Part shown: positions 17,290 through 24,790 of the stretch, in pieces
Layout of the letters: each line of letters begins with the position of its first letter
Numbering within the stretch: the stretch's first letter is position 1
Program-made: the position numbers and the translations under genes
Notes under the pieces: model-generated
The model's input: only the letters and a program-made list of their open reading frames with translations
What the model was told of the DNA's origin: nothing
Database searches by the model: none
Origin: Planctomycetota bacterium
GTDB lineage: Bacteria; Planctomycetota; Planctomycetia; Gemmatales; Gemmataceae
DNA: 64,000 nucleotides
Direction of reading: 5' to 3'
NCBI GenBank assembly: GCA_016191165.1
Contig: JACPPF010000063.1
Location: 1-64,000, forward strand

Positions 17290-19535
17290 TGATTCGACCT
17301 GCCAACGCCGAGGCAAGAAATAAAAACATGAGCGATGCATCGACGACCTACACCGTTGCTGGAACGGTCCCCTGGCTACCGCGAGGGTTGGCAAGGTTTG
17401 GCTGGTGGACCACGCCGGTGCGCGCCGAGTACCTGGCCGTGCTCCGAATTGGCATCGCCGTGACGATGCTCTACGATCAACTCCGACTTTACCTGCCTCA
17501 TCTGGATGCGCTGTACGGTCCCGAAAGCACGGGGGCGACGGAACTGTGGCGCCCGGCCGCGGATGCCACGGTTTGGCACTGGTCCATTTTCTACGGGCTC
17601 GACAGCAACCCGATTCATTCGCTGGCGCTGCTGGCCTTGTCTGGCTTCACGGCGTGGCTTGCCTTTCGTTTGATCAGTTGCCCCGTAACGCCAGACGGCA
17701 AGCAGGACGGCGGGGAGGAGTTCCGCCCGTTGCTGATCGCCTGGTTGCTAGCCGGGGTAATTGCCTCGCTTGGAACTTGGTCCGAGGCGCCGATCCCGGG
17801 GCACATTCGCCCGGTCCCGTGGCTTCTCCCGTCCGTCCTGTGCGTCACGGCGTGGGGCTTCCTCGCGGTGCGCTGGATTCGCTTCCGGAGGCTGGACGGT
17901 TGGTTCGTCGGCTGCGGGATCGCGGGGACCGGCCTTTTTCTTTCTGGCGTTGCCCTCGCCTCCGGGGAGGGGCTGCACGCTGCCGTCGCCGAGGCTCTCA
18001 GCGGATGGAGTGATGATTTCACCTTTCTGCGCGCCGCTTTCTACGCCTGGATTTTGTTCACGCTTGGCCTTGGCCTTGGTCTGTTCTCCCGTGTCAACGC
18101 CGTCCTGGTCTGGGTGCTGGCCATCTCCTTCGCCAACCTCAACCCGATTGTAAACCACGGCGAGGTCGCCGTGCGCAATGTCATCCTGTTCTACGTGATG
18201 TTATGCCCGTGCGGAGCGGCCTGGTCGCTGGACCGTATGCTCCTTCGCTGGCGCGGCGCCCGCAGCGGACCGGTGTACGTGGCCCCCTGGCCGTTGCGTT
18301 TGCTCCTGATCCAGACGGTGTTGATTTACTGCTTTACTGGACTGTTCAAATTGATGGGCGAGCGCTGGCAGAGCGGCAACGCGCTCTACTATGCCCTGGC
18401 CGACCTTTACTACTCGCGCATGTCCCTGGCGCAACTGGGATTGCCGCCAGAGTTTCTGCGCTGGACGACCTGGGGTATTCTCGCCTGGGAAATCACTTTT
18501 CCGCTTTGGGTCCTGCTGCCCTGGACACGCACCGCAGCTCTGATCTCCGGGGCCTTGTTCCACACTTCCACATTCGTCCTGCTGGAACTGGGCGGCTTTG
18601 ACTGGTATATGTTCGTGCTGTACTTGCCCCTTCTGCCCTGGGCACGCTGGTTGCGCGACCCGGGCTTTCCAGTTGTTCGGCCTCAGGAGCAGACTGACGC
18701 GACCGCCGCTCGGCCAGCCCCGAGCGGTGACTGGTTTCCGCGTTTTCTGGGTTGGTTCATCGTATGGCAGCTGGTCTATCTGGCGGCGGCCAATATCGGA
18801 GGCTTCCTGTTGCAAGCAGTGCCACAATCACCCGAGCAGAATGGCGCGGAAGCCAAAGAGGATAGCCCTGGCCTGGCCCTGGTCCGGAAGGTCATCACAG
18901 TCACCGATTTCTGGGGCGACCTCTCGCAACAACCGCAAGGTTGGGTGATGTATGATGTGGTGCCCGCATTTGTGAATCTGCCGTTTCTCGAGGTTCGCCA
19001 GGCCGTCGATCGACCGGATTCGCCGCGCGAATGGAAAACTCGCGTTCTGCCGTCCGACCTGCAGCCCGCCAACCTCAATCGCTATTTTCGTTTCGGTCGG
19101 CCGCGCTTGACGAACGTTGAGGAGCATGTGATTCCCCCCTTGAGCGACCGGACGGACAATGCCGAGGAAACCAACCAAGCCTGGGCCAAGGAAATCGCCA
19201 GCTTCGTGCTGGAGAACCAGGTACTTATTCGCAACTATATCGCTTGCCGCGTTCGCCACGCCCGCGCTGATAGCCCAGACTTTCCGGAACCGGACGAGGT
19301 GATTCTGTACCGGCGCCACTACCGGGTCAATGAGCCTGGGTCCCCCACGATTTGGAATGAACCCGAGGATGTGCCAATCGCTCGCTGGCTGCCTGGCGTG
19401 GAGGACATCGGACGTTCGCTTCAGCCTTACAACCCGGCCACACGAAGATTCGAAACGCTTGACGTCGACGGCGCATCCCCAGGGGAACGCGCCTCCCCAC
19501 CGGCAAAAACCTCCGGACGGGCGCGGACTGATTAA
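17289..19535 (+). CDS. larger HTTM protein with soluble C-terminal domain
   Basis: 748 residues from ATG 17289; ATG 17328 (MSDASTTYT) is an alternative. HTTM region: PVRAEYLAVLRIGIAVTMLY, NHGEVAVRNVILFYVMLCPCG, then LLLIQTVLIYCFTGLFKLMG with the same Y-x-x-x-G-x-x-K-L pattern as the preceding gene, and WQSGNALYYALAD. It has an extra block of membrane helices (about 110-230) compared with the smaller HTTM protein. The last about 200 residues are soluble and charged. The start codon overlaps the upstream stop, so the pair is probably made together. Whether either protein carboxylates a substrate is unknown; no propeptide-bearing target is apparent nearby. Confidence 0.75.
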   Translation: MIRPANAEARNKNMSDASTTYTVAGTVPWLPRGLARFGWWTTPVRAEYLAVLRIGIAVTMLYDQLRLYLPHLDALYGPESTGATELWRPAADATVWHWSIFYGLDSNPIHSLALLALSGFTAWLAFRLISCPVTPDGKQDGGEEFRPLLIAWLLAGVIASLGTWSEAPIPGHIRPVPWLLPSVLCVTAWGFLAVRWIRFRRLDGWFVGCGIAGTGLFLSGVALASGEGLHAAVAEALSGWSDDFTFLRAAFYAWILFTLGLGLGLFSRVNAVLVWVLAISFANLNPIVNHGEVAVRNVILFYVMLCPCGAAWSLDRMLLRWRGARSGPVYVAPWPLRLLLIQTVLIYCFTGLFKLMGERWQSGNALYYALADLYYSRMSLAQLGLPPEFLRWTTWGILAWEITFPLWVLLPWTRTAALISGALFHTSTFVLLELGGFDWYMFVLYLPLLPWARWLRDPGFPVVRPQEQTDATAARPAPSGDWFPRFLGWFIVWQLVYLAAANIGGFLLQAVPQSPEQNGAEAKEDSPGLALVRKVITVTDFWGDLSQQPQGWVMYDVVPAFVNLPFLEVRQAVDRPDSPREWKTRVLPSDLQPANLNRYFRFGRPRLTNVEEHVIPPLSDRTDNAEETNQAWAKEIASFVLENQVLIRNYIACRVRHARADSPDFPEPDEVILYRRHYRVNEPGSPTIWNEPEDVPIARWLPGVEDIGRSLQPYNPATRRFETLDVDGASPGERASPPAKTSGRARTD

Positions 19536-19683
19536 AACCAGTACTCACCGGGAACTACCGGTTTTCCGCGTCTGGACTGCCGACCGAAGGCGTTCCCGTT
19601 AAAGATTCCATCAGAAATCGCAGGTGTATTTTGTGGTGAATTTGGCGATTTTGATGCATTTTGCAAAAAAGCGTGTTTTTGTA

Positions 19684-19712
19684 TTGATTTTTCAATATGG
19701 GGGGATTATACA
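19684..19712 (+). promoter_or_regulatory. candidate promoter in the leader region
   Basis: TTGATT (19684-19689) and TATACA (19707-19712) are separated by exactly 17 bases in an AT-rich patch. The next coding start is almost 400 bases away, so it either makes a long leader for the repeat protein or a short separate RNA ending at the hairpin at 19850-19881. Confidence 0.4.
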
Positions 19713-19849
19713 AAATAAGCCGAATATATCTGGTACACCCGTTAGCTGGCGGAACCCCTCGCCTTCTTGGCCAGTCGTGCGGGTGTAAGAGAACAGACGT
19801 AGGTATTCTTTCACACCGGAGCCAGCAAAAACCATCGCTCCCGAAAAAG

Positions 19850-19881
19850 CGCGTGAGAACCATGCTAGACACGTGTTTTTT
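19850..19881 (+). terminator. candidate intrinsic terminator in the leader
   Basis: CGCGTG (19850-19855) pairs with CACGTG (19870-19875, one G-U pair) and is followed directly by six T. The stem is short, so strength is doubtful. With the promoter at 19684 it would define an RNA of about 165 bases. Confidence 0.35.
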
Positions 19882-20097
19882 CTTATCTTTGGGTCCGGTG
19901 ACACGTTAGGGTTCGTGATTGGTGCATGGCCCACCAGATTGCTTTCAGGGTACTGATTCGAAGGGTGTTCGGGGTAAACTCAATCCCAAGCTGAGCCCCA
20001 CCGACTACTCCGCGTGCGGTTTGCTCGCTACATTAGCGGTGTACGCTGCGTAACCATGCGGAGCCAACAAATGGCTGCTACTATTCAAGGAGTGCTT

Positions 20098-22698
20098 GTG
20101 TTAAACAACCCGCTCAATCGTCAACCAAGAGGACTCTTGAAGTCACCCGTCGCCATGGGGGGCGTTTGTGTCATCCTTGCCGCACTCCTCTTTGGGGGCG
20201 TGTTCTCGTTAAGTCTCCGAGGGGAACAGCCGGAAAAATCCGGAACGCCCAAAAAGTTCGATCCCAAGAAGTTGGCCGAAAAAATAAAGGCTTTCAACGA
20301 GGAGCAAAAGAAACGGCTCCAGGACAAGAAGCTTTCTGAAGACGAAATCAAGGCGCTGGAAAAAAAACGCGCGGATGCCGAAAAAAATCTCAAAAACAGC
20401 CGGCGTCCGACCAACCTCAAAAAGGGTGTTGTCAAGAGACAACCGGTCAAGGCGCCGACCGGTTCGAAGACCATGCTCTCCGACGCGGACCGCGCCAAAT
20501 TGGTCAAGAGCGTCACGGAGGAGGCGGACAAGGTAATTGCGAAGAAAGTTGGCAAGGAAAAGCTGTCAACCGATGAACTCGTGCGGGCGTACGAGTTGTG
20601 GAAAGAAACCTACAAGGCCAAGAAAACGGAGTTGGCGAACGTTTGGCGCAAAGGCCTATCCCGGGATATTGCTCTGTCCGTTGGGGACAGCGTGAACAAG
20701 GCGGTTGCCGCCCAGGGCAAGGGCGGGATCATCGGCAAGAAGACGGAAGAAAAGAAAAAGGACGAAAAGAAAAAGGAAAAAAAAGAAGACAACCAGAGCC
20801 GGATTCAGCCCATCAATCCGGACGCCAATGCTTTAGTGGCAGCGATCGAAACTGAACCAATTGGTGCGGGTTCCTACCACTTTGTCGTCGCCCAGCGGCC
20901 CGCTCGCCCGGCTGCACGCCCTGCCGCTCGCCCGGCTGCACGCCCCGCCGCTCGCCCGGCTGCACGCCCCGCCGCTCGCCCGGCTGCACGACCTGCCGCT
21001 CGTCCGGCTGCACGCCCCGCCGCAAGACCGGCTGCACGCCCTGCCGCTCGCCCGGCTGCACGCCCTGCCGCTCGCCCGGCTGCACGACCTGCCGCGCGTC
21101 CGCCGGTTGCTCGGCCACCAGTAGCGCGTCCGCCGGTTGCTCGGCCTCCTGTCGCGCGTCCGCCGGTTGCTCGGCCTCCTGTGGCTCGTCCTCCAGTCGC
21201 ACGTCCGCCAGTGGCTCGTCCGCCAGTTGCTCGACCACCAGTAGCGCGTCCGCCAGTTGCTCGACCACCAGTAGCGCGTCCGCCAGTTGCTCGACCACCT
21301 GTCGCTCGTCCGCCAGCGGCTCGGCCTCCTGTCGCTCGTCCGCCAGTTGCTCGACCACCAGTAGCGCGTCCGCCAGTTGCTCGGCCTCCTGTCGCTCGTC
21401 CGCCGGTTGCTCGGCCACCAGTAGCGCGTCCGCCGGTTGCGCGGCCACCTGTCGCTCGTCCGCCAGCGGCTCGGCCTCCTGTCGCTCGTCCGCCAGTAGC
21501 GCGTCCGCCGGTTGCTCGGCCGCCAGTGGCTCGTCCGCCGGTTGCTCGGCCCCCGGTTGCTCGGCCTCCTGTCGCACGTCCGCCGGTGGCTCGGCCTCCG
21601 GTCGCTCGTCCGCCCGTGGCGCGTCCCCCGGTTGCTCGTCCGCCAGTTGCTCGGCCTCCTGTCGCACGTCCGCCGGTGGCTCGGCCGCCCGTGGCGCGTC
21701 CCCCGGTAGCGCGTCCGCCAGTGGCGCGGCCGCCGGTTCGTCCACCAGTCGCTCGTCCGCCGGTTGCTCGGCCCCCTGTCGCTCGTCCGCCAGTGGCGCG
21801 TCCGCCGGTTCGTCCACCAGTCGCTCGTCCGCCGGTTGCTCGGCCTCCTGTCGCTCGTCCGCCAGTGGCGCGGCCGCCGGTTCGTCCACCAGTCGCTCGT
21901 CCGCCGGTTGCTCGGCCTCCTGTCGTTCGTCCGCCAGTGGCGCGGCCGCCGGTTCGTCCACCAGTCGCTCGTCCGCCGGTTGCTCGGCCTCCTGTGGCGC
22001 GGCCGCCAGTTGCTCGTCCGCCGGTTGCCCGGCCTCCTGTGGTTCGTCCGCCTGTGGTTCGCCCACCCGTGGCGCGCCCGCCCGTGGTTCGTCCGTTCAT
22101 TCGTCCGCCATTTGCACGCGGTCCCTGGTGGCCGGTGCGCGGTGGGTTTGGACCACCCATTTGGTTCCCGCCCACGACCGTTGTAGTTTTCCCGATTCCG
22201 GTGCCGCTGGGAATCGATCCGGGGTTTGGCGGAGCGGTCTTCCCCGCGAACATTCTCAACCCCGTGGGGCCGGGAATCGTGTCCAGCCTTGATCCCGACA
22301 CGATTGAAACCGAATTGCCGTTTGATCCCGGTGAAGTCGAGGTGGAAACCCCTCTTCCGATCACGGCCCAGTGGCAGGTAACCCGATATGTCCGGTTCGC
22401 CAACAGTCTGGATCAGCGGGTCACGATCAACCTCGTTTATCAAACCCTGGACCAGAATGGCGAACTGGTCGAAGGCAACGCTGATGTGGTGGTCGAGCCA
22501 GGGGAAAGGTCGGACCTGTTCCTCGAAAACTGGCGCGTGAATGCCATGCAAGTCAGTTTCACCGCCACGGCCGCCGACGGAACGGTCCTGCGGCGCACGC
22601 AGGATGGTTGGGTAAACCTCGTACCGGAGACCGATGAACAAGGCGTTCCAGGTTATGCCTCTTCGTTAATTCAGACCAGCGTGATCTCGCTGCGTTGA
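20098..22698 (+). CDS. membrane-anchored Pro/Arg repeat protein (PAAR and PPVAR repeats)
   Basis: 866 residues from GTG 20098, chosen because AAGGAG lies six bases upstream; the open frame reaches back to 20014 without a ribosome site. Parts in order: short N-terminus with one hydrophobic segment (VCVILAALLFGGVFSL), a Lys/Glu-rich helical region (residues about 45-240), a block of about 16 PAAR tetrapeptides (20899-21099), about 66 PPVAR pentapeptides (21100-22092), a Pro/Trp/Gly linker (GPWWPVRGGFGPPIWFPP) and a C-terminal beta domain of about 130 residues. The repeat gives about 80 evenly spaced arginines and should be an extended polyproline-like cationic stalk. Function unknown; cell-envelope or polyanion binding is a guess. 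It ends before a strong terminator. Confidence 0.75.
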   Translation: MLNNPLNRQPRGLLKSPVAMGGVCVILAALLFGGVFSLSLRGEQPEKSGTPKKFDPKKLAEKIKAFNEEQKKRLQDKKLSEDEIKALEKKRADAEKNLKNSRRPTNLKKGVVKRQPVKAPTGSKTMLSDADRAKLVKSVTEEADKVIAKKVGKEKLSTDELVRAYELWKETYKAKKTELANVWRKGLSRDIALSVGDSVNKAVAAQGKGGIIGKKTEEKKKDEKKKEKKEDNQSRIQPINPDANALVAAIETEPIGAGSYHFVVAQRPARPAARPAARPAARPAARPAARPAARPAARPAARPAARPAARPAARPAARPAARPAARPAARPAARPPVARPPVARPPVARPPVARPPVARPPVARPPVARPPVARPPVARPPVARPPVARPPVARPPVARPPVARPPAARPPVARPPVARPPVARPPVARPPVARPPVARPPVARPPVARPPVARPPAARPPVARPPVARPPVARPPVARPPVARPPVARPPVARPPVARPPVARPPVARPPVARPPVARPPVARPPVARPPVARPPVARPPVARPPVRPPVARPPVARPPVARPPVARPPVRPPVARPPVARPPVARPPVARPPVRPPVARPPVARPPVVRPPVARPPVRPPVARPPVARPPVARPPVARPPVARPPVVRPPVVRPPVARPPVVRPFIRPPFARGPWWPVRGGFGPPIWFPPTTVVVFPIPVPLGIDPGFGGAVFPANILNPVGPGIVSSLDPDTIETELPFDPGEVEVETPLPITAQWQVTRYVRFANSLDQRVTINLVYQTLDQNGELVEGNADVVVEPGERSDLFLENWRVNAMQVSFTATAADGTVLRRTQDGWVNLVPETDEQGVPGYASSLIQTSVISLR
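20899..22092 (+). repeat. in-frame tandem repeats: 12-base (PAAR) then 15-base (PPVAR) units
   Basis: The first block has a 12-base period (for example GCTCGCCCGGCTGCACGCC-like units), the second a 15-base period (CCGCCGGTTGCTCGG and variants). Synonymous third positions differ from unit to unit while the peptide is kept, so the array is not a recent perfect expansion and is probably under selection as protein. A few units lack one residue (PPVR). Confidence 0.9.
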
Positions 22699-22720
22699 GT
22701 TTTTGCGTTGTCCACAGGGT

Positions 22721-22747
22721 TGCGAGACAGGTTCCGCCTGTCTCGCA
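22721..22747. repeat. perfect 11-base hairpin after the repeat protein
   Basis: TGCGAGACAGG and CCTGTCTCGCA flank a five-base loop, just beyond the stop codon. There is no T-run; it sits ahead of the real terminator at 22761-22794 and may protect the mRNA end. Confidence 0.6.
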
Positions 22748-22760
22748 GCCTAAATAACAC

Positions 22761-22794
22761 GGCACGGGTGATGCATCACCCGTGCCTTTTTTTT
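22761..22794 (+). terminator. strong intrinsic terminator
   Basis: GGCACGGGTGAT and ATCACCCGTGCC pair perfectly over 12 bases with a two-base centre, followed by eight T. This closes the repeat-protein transcript. Confidence 0.9.
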
Positions 22795-22944
22795 GTTTGA
22801 CATTTAACCCTCCCAGGGCTCTGAACCTACGCGGCGCGACAATGCCTTGCCTCCAATGGCAGCGTAGTTTTTCCGAAGGAACGTTTTCCGCATTCACAGC
22901 TACCAAGAATTCTGCATTATTTCGTGGGGCGGCGGCTTTTTTTC

Positions 22945-22973
22945 TTGACATCCCATCTTGCCTATTGTAACTT
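22945..22973 (+). promoter_or_regulatory. promoter of the Cys-rich small protein
   Basis: TTGACA (22945-22950) and TAACTT (22968-22973) are 17 bases apart; the ATG follows 44 bases later with CGGAGG in between. The -10 form TAACwT is shared with the promoter at 11722-11750. Confidence 0.5.
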
Positions 22974-23016
22974 AACCCTGGTACTTCCCAGCTTACCCAA
23001 ACTTCGGAGGCATTTC

Positions 23017-23574
23017 ATGTACACAGCGGTTCTGATGATGGCCCTTTCGGGCACTAGCGGCGACATCAATTTCGGTCGCGGCTGCAACGGCGGAAGTGGC
23101 GCGTGCGTTGGCGGTAGGACGGCTCAGCAATGCAACGGCGGTGGCGGGCTTTTCCGTCGTTGTAGCGGTGGCGGCCTCTTTGGAGGCGGGCTTTTCAGTC
23201 GGCACCGCCGCTGCTGTGCACCGGTGACCTGCACCTCCGCGGCCCCGGCCACCAATGGCGGCGGCACTGAAGCGGAACTCAAGATCTCCAAGGAAGTTCA
23301 GGAGTACATCGATAGCGACGCCGAGGCAAAGAAGTACCTCGACGCCCTGCCCACGAACGCGGAGAAGCAGGAGTATATCGACACCATTCAGAAGCAATTC
23401 GATGACGAGCGCGCCCAGGCCGAAAAGGACAAGAAGAAAAAGACGAAGAACGAGGAAGAAGCCAGCCTGCCGGCTACTTCGCCCCTCAATCGCCTGTCTT
23501 TCGAACAGAATCTTCGCGCTTTCGTCCTGGAAAATCGGTTTGCGATCCTGAATACCACCCGCTACCTCGAATAG
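23017..23574 (+). CDS. Cys/Gly-rich small protein with charged C-terminal helix
   Basis: 185 residues from ATG 23017, with CGGAGG seven bases upstream. The N-terminal MYTAVLMMALSG is a short hydrophobic start without a classic signal peptide. Residues 20-80 are rich in Gly and Cys (about eight Cys, for example GRGCNGGSGACVGG and RRCCAPVTC). The C-terminal half is a charged helix ending in a Lys/Glu-rich stretch. Proteins starting MYs/tVxLMxAL and followed by a Gly/Cys-rich region are common in Gemmata-type planctomycetes, and none that I know of is characterised. It has its own promoter and terminator, so it is a single-gene unit. Confidence 0.7.
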   Translation: MYTAVLMMALSGTSGDINFGRGCNGGSGACVGGRTAQQCNGGGGLFRRCSGGGLFGGGLFSRHRRCCAPVTCTSAAPATNGGGTEAELKISKEVQEYIDSDAEAKKYLDALPTNAEKQEYIDTIQKQFDDERAQAEKDKKKKTKNEEEASLPATSPLNRLSFEQNLRAFVLENRFAILNTTRYLE

Positions 23575-23602
23575 TCAATTTGCACAGACCGACCTCACGT
23601 GG

Positions 23603-23635
23603 GGCCAATGACTACTTGCGTTCATTGGCCTTTTT
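23603..23635 (+). terminator. intrinsic terminator after the Cys-rich protein
   Basis: GGCCAATGA (23603-23611) pairs perfectly with TCATTGGCC (23622-23630), followed by TTTTTC. It lies between convergent genes and ends the plus-strand unit. Confidence 0.85.
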
Positions 23636-23657
23636 CTTTTCACCCCGCAACGCTCCA

Positions 23658-24557
23658 CTACATGAACTGTTCCAGGAATCGCTTGCTTTGGCGTAAGGAC
23701 CGGATTCGCATCGCCAGCGAGCCTTCGAACGCGCGATCCTCGACCTCGATGCACACGGCGCCGTGGTAGCCGGTATCCGTCAAGGCCGAGAAAAACGCGC
23801 TCCAGTTGACATCGCCCAGACCAGGGATCTTTGGCGTATGCCAGCCGAGGCCGGTGACGCCGTGTTGATAAATCGAATCTCGATCGAGGCGAGTGTCCTT
23901 GGCATGAACGTGGACAAAACGCTTGCCAAATTCGCGGATGGCGCGGCCGACGTCGACGTGTTGCCAGATTAGATGGGAAGGATCGAAGTTCAGGCCAAGC
24001 GTGGGGGCCTTTTCAAAAAGGACGTTCCAGATGGCCGGGGTGCTGGCAAGATTGGCGCCGCCGGGCCATTCGTCCAACGAAAACAGCATCGGGCAGTTTT
24101 CGATGCCAATCTTGACACCGAGACCGTGGGCGAACAGCGCCAGAGGCGGCCAAACTCCATCGAAGACCTGCCAGTTTTCCGGCACCGATTTGCGCCAATC
24201 GCGGCCGATGAAGGTGTTGACCACGTCAACGCCGAGGCGCGGCGCCGCCTGAATCACGGTGCGAAGATGCTCAAGGACGCGATGCCGATGCTCGGGCTCG
24301 GGATGAAGGGGGTTCGGATAGTATCCCAGGCCCGAGATACGCACGCCCGTCCTGTCCACCAGACCCAGCACCTTCCCGACCAGAGCTTCATTGAGGTTGG
24401 TGATATCGATATGGGTAACGCCGGCGTAGCGACGCTCGGCGGCGCCGGGCGGCCAACACATGACCTCCACGCAGGCGAAGCCCTCATCCGAGGCAAAGCT
24501 GAAGACGTCGTCCAGGGAGAAGTCTGACAGGATCGCGCTCACGAAACCCAGTTGCAT
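23658..24557 (-). CDS. sugar phosphate isomerase/epimerase (xylose isomerase-like TIM barrel)
   Basis: 299 residues, the usual length of the AP-endonuclease-2/xylose-isomerase-like barrel family. Metal-ligand motifs are in order: GIENCP (Glu), LNFDPSHL (Asp and His), VHVHAKDT (His) and CIEVEDRAF (Glu). The start MQLGFVSAIL opens the first barrel strand. Typical members isomerise or epimerise sugars or inositol derivatives; the substrate cannot be read from sequence. It stands alone on the minus strand, with a palindrome just upstream of its start (24577-24626). Confidence 0.8.
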   Translation of the reverse strand: MQLGFVSAILSDFSLDDVFSFASDEGFACVEVMCWPPGAAERRYAGVTHIDITNLNEALVGKVLGLVDRTGVRISGLGYYPNPLHPEPEHRHRVLEHLRTVIQAAPRLGVDVVNTFIGRDWRKSVPENWQVFDGVWPPLALFAHGLGVKIGIENCPMLFSLDEWPGGANLASTPAIWNVLFEKAPTLGLNFDPSHLIWQHVDVGRAIREFGKRFVHVHAKDTRLDRDSIYQHGVTGLGWHTPKIPGLGDVNWSAFFSALTDTGYHGAVCIEVEDRAFEGSLAMRIRSLRQSKRFLEQFM

Positions 24558-24576
24558 GACATCCTCCGGATTCTCC

Positions 24577-24626
24577 GAGCCTGAAGCGGAAGCGAAGAAA
24601 CGGCACTTCGCTTACGCTTCAGGCTC
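24577..24626. repeat. inverted repeat of the GAGCCTGAAGCG-AAGCGAAG family
   Basis: The 21-base arms 24577-24597 and 24606-24626 match at 20 positions with an eight-base loop. The half-arm wording (GCTTCAGGCTC) recurs at 24650-24670, at 41442-41464 (3' end of rsmE) and at 43063-43080. It lies between divergent genes, 20 bases upstream of the isomerase start. Confidence 0.75.
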
Positions 24627-24725
24627 CGACCATCACGCGACGAGAACCTACCGGTCGCATACGCTTCAGCCTCCGACAATCGCTTGACGCGCGGCAAAAG
24701 AAATCCGCAAAACGTCCAGATCGAC

Positions 24726-24755
24726 TTGCGGAGTCGGGCCGAGTTTCTTTATAAT
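24726..24755 (+). promoter_or_regulatory. promoter of the hybrid sensor gene
   Basis: TTGCGG (24726-24731) and a perfect TATAAT (24750-24755) with an 18-base spacer. The coding start is 36 bases downstream of the -10. Confidence 0.55.
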
Positions 24756-24790
24756 GCTTGTGAAAAAAAGCACAATCCCGGAGAGTCACT

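Larger units (their letters stand above)
19536..20097. other. AT-richer intergenic region with structured segments
   Basis: 560 bases without a supported gene. It is clearly AT-richer than the flanks around 19610-19720. It contains a promoter candidate (19684-19712), a stem TACACCCG/CGGGTGTA (arms about 19734-19741 and 19783-19790) enclosing CTGGC/GCCAG, and a hairpin with T-run ending at 19881. Downstream of that, GGGG...CCCC and CTCA/TGAG (about 19975-20000) can pair. The ribosome site AAGGAG of the repeat protein lies at the right end. Confidence 0.45.

Noticed and set aside
20899-22092. CRISPR-like array
   Set aside because: Repeats are contiguous 12- and 15-base coding units without spacers; no cas genes nearby.
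20813-22641. Long open minus-strand and alternative frames (up to 602 codons) across the Pro/Arg repeat
   Set aside because: They are a by-product of the 12/15-base repeat, which has no stops in several frames; only the plus frame has a ribosome site, a non-repetitive N- and C-terminal domain and a terminator.
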